Assembly: GCA_052034585.1 (NCBI GenBank)
Contig: JBPOIJ010000010.1
Coordinates: forward strand, 1 to 64,000
Direction: 5' to 3'
DNA length: 64,000 nucleotides
Source of the DNA: Xiheimicrobium sp052034585
GTDB taxonomy: Bacteria > Myxococcota > Myxococcia > Myxococcales > Myxococcaceae
The number at the start of each line of letters is the position of its first letter. The first letter of the stretch is position 1. Position numbers and translations under genes: made by a program. Of this stretch, positions 52,301-60,217 are shown in pieces. The notes beneath the pieces are model-generated. The model worked only from the letters and a program-made list of their open reading frames with translations. It had not been told where the DNA came from and did no database searches.

Positions 52301-53854
52301 TTACTCGCAGCCGCCGTCGACGAACGCGCCACCATCGTGGCAGGTCGCCGAACCGCCGCCCGCCGCACCGCCGCCAGCCGCGCCGCCGCCAGCCGCGCCG
52401 CCGCCAGCCGAACCACCGCCAGCCGCGCCACCGCCCGCCGCACCGCCGCCAGCCGCGCCACCGCCGGCCGAACCGCCGCCAGCCGCGCCACCGCCAGCAC
52501 CACCATCGGTCCCGCCATCGGGCCGGTTGGGCAGGAGGTCACGGCTCTCGCTGATGCAGTAGCCGGTGCGCACGTCGCACCCACCCGCGCCGCCGTCGTC
52601 GAGCGCACCGCAGGTGACGCCGGGGTTCATGCCGCCGTCGGTGAAGGAGCAGGCCGGCTGGCACACGCCGTAGGTGTAGAGCCCGCCGTCGCGGAGGAAG
52701 AGGGGCTCGCAGACGTAGCTGTCACGGCAGCCCGAGCGGCCGAGGTTGGGGTCGGCGCAGGCCTTGAGGCAGGAGCTCGCCGTGGTGCTGACGGGCAGGC
52801 ACATCGCCTCCGAGTCGTTGGCGTTGAAGTCTTCGTCGGGGGCCGAGACGCAGTCGTTGTCGGCGCGGCAGTCGCGCGAGCAGTAGCCCTGCGAGAAGCC
52901 GCTGTAGCTCAACCCGCCGTCACGGAGCAGCCGGGGGCCGCCGTCGGGCAGGAGCGCGTACTCGGTCACGCAGAAGCCGCCAGCGCCCGGTGCGCCAGTG
53001 GTCGGAGCGCGGCACGCCGCGTTGTTGGTGCAGGGGTTTCCGACGATGGAGACCGCGTCGAAGTTCGCGCCGGCGCCGTTGACGAACATGTCGAGCACGA
53101 GGCAGGCGGTGTCGCCGGCCTGCGAGACGCCGAGGCAGACGTAGCCAGAGCGGCAGGTGCCCTGGGTGCCCGACATGCCGCAGTTCGACTTCATGCAGAA
53201 CGCCTGCTCCTCGCCGAAGACGCGCGGCAGGTTGATGCAGATGCTGTCCATCGGGCAGCTGGAGGCGGTGCAGCTCGGGATCGTGCAGGTGCCACCGGAG
53301 TAGTTGAAGTTGCCCGCGGCCGTCTGCTGCTTGCAGATGGCGGTGGGGCCGAGGGTGCCCTTGCACTCGTCGTCGGCGGTGCAGGAGTCACCGACCGCCT
53401 TCGGAGGCGCGATGCAGACGCCCATGTCGCAGACCGGAGTCGGCGCCGCGCAGGCGTGGCAGGTCTCGCCGTTCGCGCCGCAGATGTTGTTGCTCTGCCG
53501 CGAGGTGCCCTTGGGCTGGCAGGTGCCGTTCGCGAGCCGGCAGCCGTCGCAGGCCGCCGTGCCGCCGCCCATTCCGCCAGCGGAGCCGCCGCCCGTTGCG
53601 CCACCGCCGGTGCCCGTCACCTTGCAGGTGAAGGTCGTGGCGTCACAGGTCGACCCCATCGCGGAGCAGTCTTGGCAGCTGTTGCCGGAGGTGCCGCAGG
53701 TGGTGTTGAGGGAGTTGTTCGGCTTGTCCACACACTTGTTGTCCTTGCAGCAGCCGCCACAGTTCGCGGCACTACAGTTGGTCGGACCACACGAGGGGGC
53801 GATGGCCACGAGGAACCCGAGAGCGGCTCCAAGGGCGAGGGCTTGCGTCTTCAT
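52301..53854 (-). CDS. Cysteine-rich lipoprotein with Gly-Gly-Gly-Ala repeat tail
   Basis: 517 residues. The signal peptide ends in VAIAPSC. More than forty cysteines lie in short spacings (NCGGCCKDNKC, CHACAAPTPVCDMGVC and so on), then a low-complexity Gly/Ala tail (about 455-505) ending in CHDGGAFVDGGCE. The whole looks like a disulfide-rich surface lipoprotein. It follows the Hsp33 gene on the same strand with an 84-bp gap. Ligand unknown. Confidence 0.78.
   Translation of the reverse strand: MKTQALALGAALGFLVAIAPSCGPTNCSAANCGGCCKDNKCVDKPNNSLNTTCGTSGNSCQDCSAMGSTCDATTFTCKVTGTGGGATGGGSAGGMGGGTAACDGCRLANGTCQPKGTSRQSNNICGANGETCHACAAPTPVCDMGVCIAPPKAVGDSCTADDECKGTLGPTAICKQQTAAGNFNYSGGTCTIPSCTASSCPMDSICINLPRVFGEEQAFCMKSNCGMSGTQGTCRSGYVCLGVSQAGDTACLVLDMFVNGAGANFDAVSIVGNPCTNNAACRAPTTGAPGAGGFCVTEYALLPDGGPRLLRDGGLSYSGFSQGYCSRDCRADNDCVSAPDEDFNANDSEAMCLPVSTTASSCLKACADPNLGRSGCRDSYVCEPLFLRDGGLYTYGVCQPACSFTDGGMNPGVTCGALDDGGAGGCDVRTGYCISESRDLLPNRPDGGTDGGAGGGAAGGGSAGGGAAGGGAAGGGAAGGGSAGGGAAGGGAAGGGAAGGGSATCHDGGAFVDGGCE
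52340..52500 (-). repeat. Tandem GC-rich repeat encoding GGGAA tail
   Basis: Short units based on ccgccagccgcgccg and ccgccggccgaaccg, in frame, coding GGGAAGGGSA. Low complexity and likely to vary in copy number. Confidence 0.75.
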
Positions 53855-54044
53855 TCGACAGGGCTCCTGCTACGTCCGTCGCCCTCCGGGCCAGGCGGCG
53901 GTGTGGTGAAAGGTGTTGCTCCGAAGGGCGGCGCTCAAAACAGAAGGCCGGGCGCTTCGTCAAGTGCAGACTCGAAGCGACCGGCCCAAATCTTCGCCCC
54001 GTTTGACGTCGTGCGTTCAAACGGTGGAGTCACCCTAGTGCGGA

Positions 54045-54506
54045 TCAGAAGGGAATGTCATCTCCCCCAGCAGGAGGCGGCCCCATGTCGTCGGGCGGAC
54101 CGCCGCTGAAGTCGTCACGTCGGGCACCACCGCCACCACCGCTGCCAGGCGCGCCGCCCTCACCACGGCCGGGCCCACCGCCGAGGAACTGGACGGTCTG
54201 GGCGACGATCTCGGTCGTGTAGTTCTTCTTCCCTTCCTTGTCGTTCCACTCGCGGGTCTGGAGGCGGCCTTCGACGTACGCCTGGCGGCCCTTCTTGAGG
54301 TACTCGCCGCAGAGCTCGGCCAACTTGCCCCACACCACGATGCGGTGCCACTCGGTGCGCTCTTGTTTCTGGCCGCTCTTGTCGGTCCACGACTCGTTGG
54401 TCGCGACGCTGAAGTTGGCGACGGCTGCGCCAGAGGGGGTGAAGCGCACCTCGGGGTCCTTGCCGAGATTGCCGATGAGGATGACCTTGTTGACTCCGCC
54501 TGCCAT
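54045..54506 (-). CDS. ssb: Single-stranded DNA-binding protein
   Basis: 153 residues from the ATG at 54506. N-terminal OB fold (VNKVILIGNLGKDPEVRF, FSVATNESW, EWHRIVVWGKLAELCGEYLKKG, YVEGRLQTREW) and a Gly/Pro-rich linker ending in the acidic tail DDIPF used to recruit repair proteins. It protects ssDNA in replication and repair. It sits alone, with 190 bp to the next minus-strand gene downstream. Confidence 0.95.
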   Translation of the reverse strand: MAGGVNKVILIGNLGKDPEVRFTPSGAAVANFSVATNESWTDKSGQKQERTEWHRIVVWGKLAELCGEYLKKGRQAYVEGRLQTREWNDKEGKKNYTTEIVAQTVQFLGGGPGRGEGGAPGSGGGGGARRDDFSGGPPDDMGPPPAGGDDIPF

Positions 54507-54758
54507 GTGTACCGCCTTTCGTATCGAGAACCGCCCCGTCACGGGGTGGCGCGAGAAGCTGTAGCACGGGGGGGTGACATTGGATCAACCACGGCCGCGT
54601 TCGCGCCTGAGTTCGAGGGGATCGACCGGACGGCCGAGTGTCCCCTTGGTGGCACAGCGTGCGCGCGCACCGCCACTCCAGGCCGGTCCTGGTCCGCGCG
54701 GGGCTCCAGGCGGATCGACGAGTTGGGCCGTGGCATCGCGCCTGCTTTTCGCGGCGCC

Positions 54759-55259
54759 ATGCGCCTCGAACGAAAAGTGGTGATCTCGTCGGCCCCGCTG
54801 CCCGATACGCGAGCCGAGCTGGCGCCGGTGGTCGATCACCGGAAGACCGCGCTCATCAGAGCCCCTGCCGAAGCGCCCTCGCCGCCCAAGCCGCTCGCCG
54901 GCCCCGATTCGCTGAGCCGGCACACCGACGTCTTCGAGGCGCCGCCAGTGTCGGGAAGCACCGCACCACGCGGGCGGCGGCACGTCGGGCTCCAGCTCGA
55001 CAACTCGGCTCGCTACGGCTTGCTGTCGCGCGACGAGTACCGGGTGCTCCAGCGGCGGCTCTCGGACGAAGGGCCCACCGTCGAGCTCGCCTCGAGCTTC
55101 TCGGCGGCCGTCGACAGCGCGCTCGCGAGCCCCACCCGCCGCGTGGCGAACCTCACCGGCCTCATCGCGCACGGTGCCCTCGCCCCAGGCCAGCTCCTCT
55201 CGGCACACCGGGAGCTGCGGAGCCTCGAACGAACGCTCGCGCGGAACGAGACGCGCTGA
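54759..55259 (+). CDS. Hypothetical protein with N-terminal TDVFEA motif
   Basis: 166 residues from the ATG at 54759. The N-terminus is basic and proline-rich, then SRHTDVFEAPP, then a helical C-terminal domain (LQLDNSARYGLLSRDEYRVLQRRL; ASPTRRVANLTGL). No signal peptide. The same TDVFEA hexamer occurs at the N-terminus of the unrelated protein at 57639-59372. It ends 28 bp before the FHA/sigma-54 activator. Confidence 0.55.
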   Translation: MRLERKVVISSAPLPDTRAELAPVVDHRKTALIRAPAEAPSPPKPLAGPDSLSRHTDVFEAPPVSGSTAPRGRRHVGLQLDNSARYGLLSRDEYRVLQRRLSDEGPTVELASSFSAAVDSALASPTRRVANLTGLIAHGALAPGQLLSAHRELRSLERTLARNETR

Positions 55260-55287
55260 GGACGACCGCCTGCTAGAAGCGCGGCCG

Positions 55288-56568
55288 ATGAGCGCGAAGG
55301 GCCCCCTCCACACCGAGACCTCCGAGCTGCGAGGACGGCCGCTCACCCGACCGATTCGCGTGGTGGTCGTCAGAGGGCCCGATCAAGGCAAGGCCTGCGA
55401 GATCACCCGGGGGTCGGCGTTGATCGGCAGCCACTCGGACTGCGACCTCGCGCTGAGCGATCGCGGCGTCTCCCGGCGCCACCTCACCGTCGAGCTGGTC
55501 GGCGGACGGCTGCGGGTGCGCGATCTCGGCTCGAAGAACGGCAGCAGCTACCTCGGAGCGGGCTTCGAGGCGCTCGAGCTCCCCGAGGGCGCCAGCGTGG
55601 AGCTGGGCCACGGCACCACCGTCTCGTTCGTCCCGGTCGCCGACGAGGGCCCTGGCCGCAGCGAGATGGGAGAGATGGTGGGCGTCTCGCCGGCGATGCG
55701 TCGGGTCTTCTCGCTCGTCGAGCGCCTCGCGCCGGGAGATTGCGCCTGCCTCATCACCGGAGAGACCGGCACCGGCAAGGAGCTCGTCGCCCGCACCATT
55801 CACACCCACTCGCCGCGCGCCGCGGGCCGCTTCGTCGTCGTCGAGTGCGGCGCCCTCAGCCCGTCGCTCGCGAACGCCACCCTCTTCGGGCACGTGCGCG
55901 GCGCCTTCACCGGCGCGGTGCAGGACAGCCAGGGACTCATCGGAGAAGCCGACGGCGGCACCCTCTTTCTCGACGAGATCGCCTCGCTGCCGCTCGAGCT
56001 GCAGCCGCTCCTCCTCCGCGCCCTCGACACGCACACCTACAAACGGGTCGGAGAGACGAGCCAGCGCACCTCGACCTTCCGGGTGATCGCCTCGACGCGC
56101 GACGATCTCGAGCGCGCGATCACCGAGGGCCGCTTTCGAGCCGACCTCTACTATCGAATCGCCGCGGTCACCCTGCAGCTCCCTCCGCTCCGCTCACGCC
56201 CCGAAGACGTGCCGCTCCTCGCGAAGCGGTTCAGCCGACCGGGCAGCCCGCCCTTGAGCGACTCGGTGGTGGCGACGCTGTCTGCGCTCCGCTGGCCTGG
56301 GAACGTGCGGGAGCTGCGCAACGCGGTCGAGGCATCGCAGCTGTTGGGCGTGACGCCCGAGCCCGCGCCGGCCGAGACGACCGGCTTCTACGCCGCACGC
56401 GATCGCGTCCTGGCGGCCTTCGAGAAGAGCTTCCTCACCTCGCTCCTCGAGCAGCACCAGGGGTCGGCGGTGGCCGTCGCCCGCGCCGCGAACATCGGCC
56501 GCAGTCAGCTCTACCGGCTCTTCGAAGAGCACGGCATCGATCCCGACGACTACCGCCGCTCGAGGTGA
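55288..56568 (+). CDS. FHA-domain sigma-54-dependent activator
   Basis: 426 residues from the ATG at 55288. An N-terminal FHA domain (about 25-110; GSHSDCDLALSDRGVSRRHL and GSKNGSSY) reads phosphothreonine. The AAA+ domain has Walker A GETGTGKE, the sigma-54 loop GAFTGA and Walker B GGTLFLDEI. A Fis-type helix-turn-helix ends the protein (VAVARAANIGRSQLYRLFEEHG). The Ser/Thr kinase encoded tail-to-tail 3 bp away is an obvious candidate to control it by phosphorylation. Confidence 0.93.
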   Translation: MSAKGPLHTETSELRGRPLTRPIRVVVVRGPDQGKACEITRGSALIGSHSDCDLALSDRGVSRRHLTVELVGGRLRVRDLGSKNGSSYLGAGFEALELPEGASVELGHGTTVSFVPVADEGPGRSEMGEMVGVSPAMRRVFSLVERLAPGDCACLITGETGTGKELVARTIHTHSPRAAGRFVVVECGALSPSLANATLFGHVRGAFTGAVQDSQGLIGEADGGTLFLDEIASLPLELQPLLLRALDTHTYKRVGETSQRTSTFRVIASTRDDLERAITEGRFRADLYYRIAAVTLQLPPLRSRPEDVPLLAKRFSRPGSPPLSDSVVATLSALRWPGNVRELRNAVEASQLLGVTPEPAPAETTGFYAARDRVLAAFEKSFLTSLLEQHQGSAVAVARAANIGRSQLYRLFEEHGIDPDDYRRSR

Positions 56569-56571
56569 GCG

Positions 56572-57594
56572 TCAGAGCCAACGGAGCCCGAGCGCGAGGG
56601 CGCCTCCCGAGAGGAGCGCCGCGGCGAGCCACCACAGCCACCCGGAGTTGGGCCGGCCACGACCGGGCGCCGAGAGCGTGCCGGCGCCGGCGGGTGAGCG
56701 CTGGGTGACGGAGCGACAGTGCGGGGAGACGAGGGCGGCGAGCTCGGGGCTGGTGGCGACCGGGCCGTCGATGAAGGCGTGCCGAAAGGCGCGGGCGGAG
56801 CCGAAGCGTGCGCGCGGGTCCTTCTCCAAGGCGCGGAGCAGCGCGGTCGCCATGGGCTCGGTCAACGACGCTCGGTGCACGCGCGGGTCAGCGGCTGGGT
56901 CGCGCTCGATCGCGGCGAGCGTCTCGTCGGGCGTGGCGCGTCGGAAGGGGTGAGCGAGCGTCGCCGCCTCGTAGAGGCACAGGGCCGCCGAGAAGAGATC
57001 GGTGCGCAGATCGACTGGGTGCTGGCGGAGCTGCTCGGGCGAGAGGAACGCCGGCTTGCCCCGAAGCACGCCTGGCGCCGTTCGCACCACGTTGCCTTCG
57101 CGCGCGATGCCGAAGTCGGTGAGCAGCACCGTGCCGGCCCTGGAGATCAGGACATTGCCCGGGGTGACGTCGCGGTGAACGACGCGCAGCAGCTCTCCGC
57201 GCTCGTCGCTCAGGGTGTGGGCGTAGTCGAGGGCCTCGAGCAAGCCGGTCGCGATCAGGCGGACGATCGGCAGCGGCAGCGGGTCGGCGATCGACTCGAG
57301 CAGCTGCTCGAGGGTGATGCCATCGACGAGCTGCATCGCGATGAAGGGCCGCCCGTGCAGCTCACCCGCGTCGAAGACCTCGACGATGTTGGGGTGGTGC
57401 ATGCGGGCGGCGAGGCGGGCTTCGCGCATGAAGCGCTCGAGCGGATCGGCGGCAGTGGCGAGATCGGGGAGGAGGAGCTTGAGCGCGACCTCCTTGTCGA
57501 TCGCGCCCTCCCTCCACCGCGCGAGGTAGACCTCGCCCATTCCTCCGCCCGAGATGCGTCTGACGAGCTGGTAGCGCTCGGGTGGCGTCAGCAT
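56572..57594 (-). CDS. Serine/threonine protein kinase, membrane-anchored
   Basis: 340 residues. Hanks-type kinase: glycine loop ISGGGMGEVY, catalytic Lys in VALKLL, HRDVTPGN (a Thr replaces the common Lys after Val), DFGIAR, and SPEQL. A single helix near the C-terminus (about 318-338) anchors it. Unlike the kinase at 17 kb it has no extra domain. Convergent with the FHA/sigma-54 activator, a pairing seen in myxobacterial phosphorelays. Confidence 0.92.
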   Translation of the reverse strand: MLTPPERYQLVRRISGGGMGEVYLARWREGAIDKEVALKLLLPDLATAADPLERFMREARLAARMHHPNIVEVFDAGELHGRPFIAMQLVDGITLEQLLESIADPLPLPIVRLIATGLLEALDYAHTLSDERGELLRVVHRDVTPGNVLISRAGTVLLTDFGIAREGNVVRTAPGVLRGKPAFLSPEQLRQHPVDLRTDLFSAALCLYEAATLAHPFRRATPDETLAAIERDPAADPRVHRASLTEPMATALLRALEKDPRARFGSARAFRHAFIDGPVATSPELAALVSPHCRSVTQRSPAGAGTLSAPGRGRPNSGWLWWLAAALLSGGALALGLRWL

Positions 57595-57638
57595 GCGGGT
57601 CGCGATGCATCACCTTCGCAGGGGCACGGCAAGGCCGC

Positions 57639-59372
57639 TCAGGTGGGAATTCGCTCGGCGGCTGGCGCGAGCTGGTTGAACCACTCGACCCACTGGGGCT
57701 TGAGATCTCTGAGGTACTGGCGCTGCGCCTCGTCGAGCTGCCGGGCCTGGTGTGGGACGGTGACGGTGAACGTCTTGTAGCGGCTGCCTTCGATCTCGTA
57801 CTTCACGGTGGTTCGGCCGGTGGCGCGACCCTCGCTGAGCTCTGGCTCGTAGCGCGCCTGGGTGAGCGACTTGTCGGGGTCTGGCCGCACCAGGGTGTAC
57901 TGGAGGGCGAGCGGCCCGGGCTTGTTGAACTCGAGCGCGGTGCGTTGGGTCAGCTTGTCGGGCGTGGCGGGCTCGCTCCAGGCCCACTCCCGGTCCTTCG
58001 TCCACTCGTGCTCGAACGGGGTGCGGGTGGTGTCGGGCTGAGGAATCGCGGTGAGCGAATCGGCGCTCGAGATGAAGTCGCGCGCGCCGCGCCAGGCGTC
58101 GAGCTTGTTCATCGAGTCGAGCCAGCGCTGCTTGCCCTCGAGCCCGTCGCTGCCGAGCTGTCCGTTGCGATACAGCTCGATGCCGCCCATCGAGAACCAC
58201 TGACCGACGGGCCAGGTGCCGGGCGGGCTGCTCTCTCCCGGGGCGAGCCGGGTGGGCGTTCTCGTGTGGGCGACCGGCGCGGTCGAGGGCGACTCGAGCG
58301 GCTGCTCGCTGGTGGTGGGCGTTGGAGGCCGCGCGGTCCACGCGGGCTGCTTGGGCTCCTGCGTGCGAAAGCCGCGCTCGTCGAGGTTCGAGACCTGGGT
58401 GAGCACGCCTTCGGGGCCGAGGTGGTAGACGTTCAGCTCGGCCTGGCCGGTGGTGGGGTTGCGCACCTTCGCTTGGAAGTAGTGGAGCGGATCCTCGTCA
58501 CCCGCGCGCGGAGACCAGCTGCCATCTCGCGGCGCCGGCACCCCGACCGAGATCGGCTGGTATTCCGGTGGAATGTTGGCGTCGCGCACCGCGGCTTCGA
58601 AGGCCTGGGTCGCCACCTGCAAGCTGCGCAGATCGGTCTTCGGAGCTTCAGCGGCGGGCTCGATGGGGGCGGTGAGCGCAGGGCGAACGGCGCGCAGATC
58701 GGCGGGCACCTCGCGAGCGTCGAGCTTGAAGAGGAAGGGGGAACCGCCAGGCGCTCCGCCGACGAAGGGCGCCCCGTTGACGCGCACGAGATAGCGGGGC
58801 TCTTCGCCCTGCCTGAAGACCCCGATGACGTCGCCGACGAAGCCCTTGCGCTGGCCGAGCAGCACCGCGGTCTGCCCATCGGTCACCTCGAACGACGAGC
58901 CGTCGCTCAGGCGCTGGCTCAGGTGCCCGCTCGGGCCGAGAGGACCCAGCAGCGAGGTGTCGTGATCGCGCGTCTGAGCGGTCGCGCCGTCGGGGCCGAG
59001 CGCTCGCACGAAACGGTCCTTGAAGGACGGAGGCACGAGATCGGGGCTCATCTCTGCGCCGGTCCGTCGATCCCAGTAACGAATGACGAAGTTCTTCGAG
59101 TTGGGCTGGGTGAAGTCTCGATCGTAGTAGCCCTGCACCTGCTCGCCCTTGAAGCCCGTGCCGAGGTGCATGCGGGCCTCACCATTCGCCTCCCGTCGCA
59201 ACGCCGAGCTGCTCGGCACCGGCACCTGCTGGCCGACCGACGGGACGCGTCCTCGGGAGGTCGCTTCGAAGACATCGGTGAGCGGAATCGGCTTGGGCGG
59301 CGGAGGAGGTGCCGCCGGCTTGGTGGTGAGGGACGTCAGGGTGACGGGCGCTGCGCTGGTGGGTTTGATCAT
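57639..59372 (-). CDS. Large hypothetical protein with N-terminal TDVFEA motif
   Basis: 577 residues, no signal peptide or membrane segment. The N-terminus is rich in Pro, Thr and Ala, then IPLTDVFEATSRGRVP. The body has several charged, mixed alpha/beta stretches (FVIRYWDRRTG, SFEVTDGQTAVLLGQRKGFVGDVIGVF) and a C-terminal region with LQYTLVRPDPDK. No family recognised. The shared hexamer with the protein at 54759 suggests a common short signal. Confidence 0.6.
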   Translation of the reverse strand: MIKPTSAAPVTLTSLTTKPAAPPPPPKPIPLTDVFEATSRGRVPSVGQQVPVPSSSALRREANGEARMHLGTGFKGEQVQGYYDRDFTQPNSKNFVIRYWDRRTGAEMSPDLVPPSFKDRFVRALGPDGATAQTRDHDTSLLGPLGPSGHLSQRLSDGSSFEVTDGQTAVLLGQRKGFVGDVIGVFRQGEEPRYLVRVNGAPFVGGAPGGSPFLFKLDAREVPADLRAVRPALTAPIEPAAEAPKTDLRSLQVATQAFEAAVRDANIPPEYQPISVGVPAPRDGSWSPRAGDEDPLHYFQAKVRNPTTGQAELNVYHLGPEGVLTQVSNLDERGFRTQEPKQPAWTARPPTPTTSEQPLESPSTAPVAHTRTPTRLAPGESSPPGTWPVGQWFSMGGIELYRNGQLGSDGLEGKQRWLDSMNKLDAWRGARDFISSADSLTAIPQPDTTRTPFEHEWTKDREWAWSEPATPDKLTQRTALEFNKPGPLALQYTLVRPDPDKSLTQARYEPELSEGRATGRTTVKYEIEGSRYKTFTVTVPHQARQLDEAQRQYLRDLKPQWVEWFNQLAPAAERIPT

Positions 59373-59658
59373 GCGCTCCCATCAGAGCAATTCGCTCGCC
59401 TGCCTCGAGCCGAACGAAGTCGAGCAGTTGGACACCGAAGGGCCCCCGTTGGAGCGGCGCCTCCCATCGCGACTGTGCCAGAAGTGGTTCACTCGCCGTG
59501 CGCTCGCGCCGCCCGAGGGACAGCACGGTCGGGCATGCGCGCTCCAGGTCGCTCGCCGGGCGCTTACGTTTGCCCACCTGCCCTCGCGGGACCGGAGCCT
59601 GCGAAGCCCGGCACGAGACCTGCTGAGCGGGCCGCGTCCCTCGAACCAGGAGTGCCAC

Positions 59659-60120
59659 ATGACGAAGCACCTGCCGCTCGCGTTGTCGGTTTCCCTTCTC
59701 GTCGTCCAGCTGCCGGCGTTCGCCGACGCCCCTTCCCCCGTCGGTACGGCCCAACCCGGTGAGGTGCCACCTCCGCCGGATCGCACCGCGCAGCTGACGG
59801 TGAACTCGCTCAAGCCAGGGCTGACCGCGCGCCACCAGCTCACCTTGCGAGGCGTCACCAAGCAGAAGCCGCTCGGTGGCTACCAGTGGAAGATCGAGTC
59901 GACGGTACGGCCTGCCGAAGGCGCGAGCCGTGGAGCGGTGAAGATCATGATCTCGGGAACGGCCAAGCCGGGCGCGGCGCTGATCAAGGGCGTCCCCAGT
60001 GACTTCGAGGTGGACCACCGCTTCGAGGTCGCCCAGCTGAAGGAGCTGCACGGAGAGTTCGAAGTCGAGGTCGTCGACGCCGCCGGGGCGCTCCTGTTCC
60101 AGACCGTCATCAAGACCTGA
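59659..60120 (+). CDS. Exported hypothetical protein
   Basis: 153 residues from the ATG at 59659, with AGGAG ending 6 bp upstream. Signal peptide (LALSVSLLVVQLPAFA, probable cleavage after AFA-DA), then a small domain (about 50-153) of beta strands (QLTVNSLKPGLTARHQLTLRG, YQWKIESTVRP, GEFEVEVVDAAGALLFQTVIK). Periplasmic or secreted; no family seen. Confidence 0.65.
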   Translation: MTKHLPLALSVSLLVVQLPAFADAPSPVGTAQPGEVPPPPDRTAQLTVNSLKPGLTARHQLTLRGVTKQKPLGGYQWKIESTVRPAEGASRGAVKIMISGTAKPGAALIKGVPSDFEVDHRFEVAQLKELHGEFEVEVVDAAGALLFQTVIKT

Positions 60121-60217
60121 CGGCGCGCCGAGCGGCGGGTGGGCTTCGCTCCCACCATCGCCAGCGCGCGCTTCCACTCGCTGCGGCCCGCTCGTACGAT
60201 TCCAGTGAGGAGGTCGG

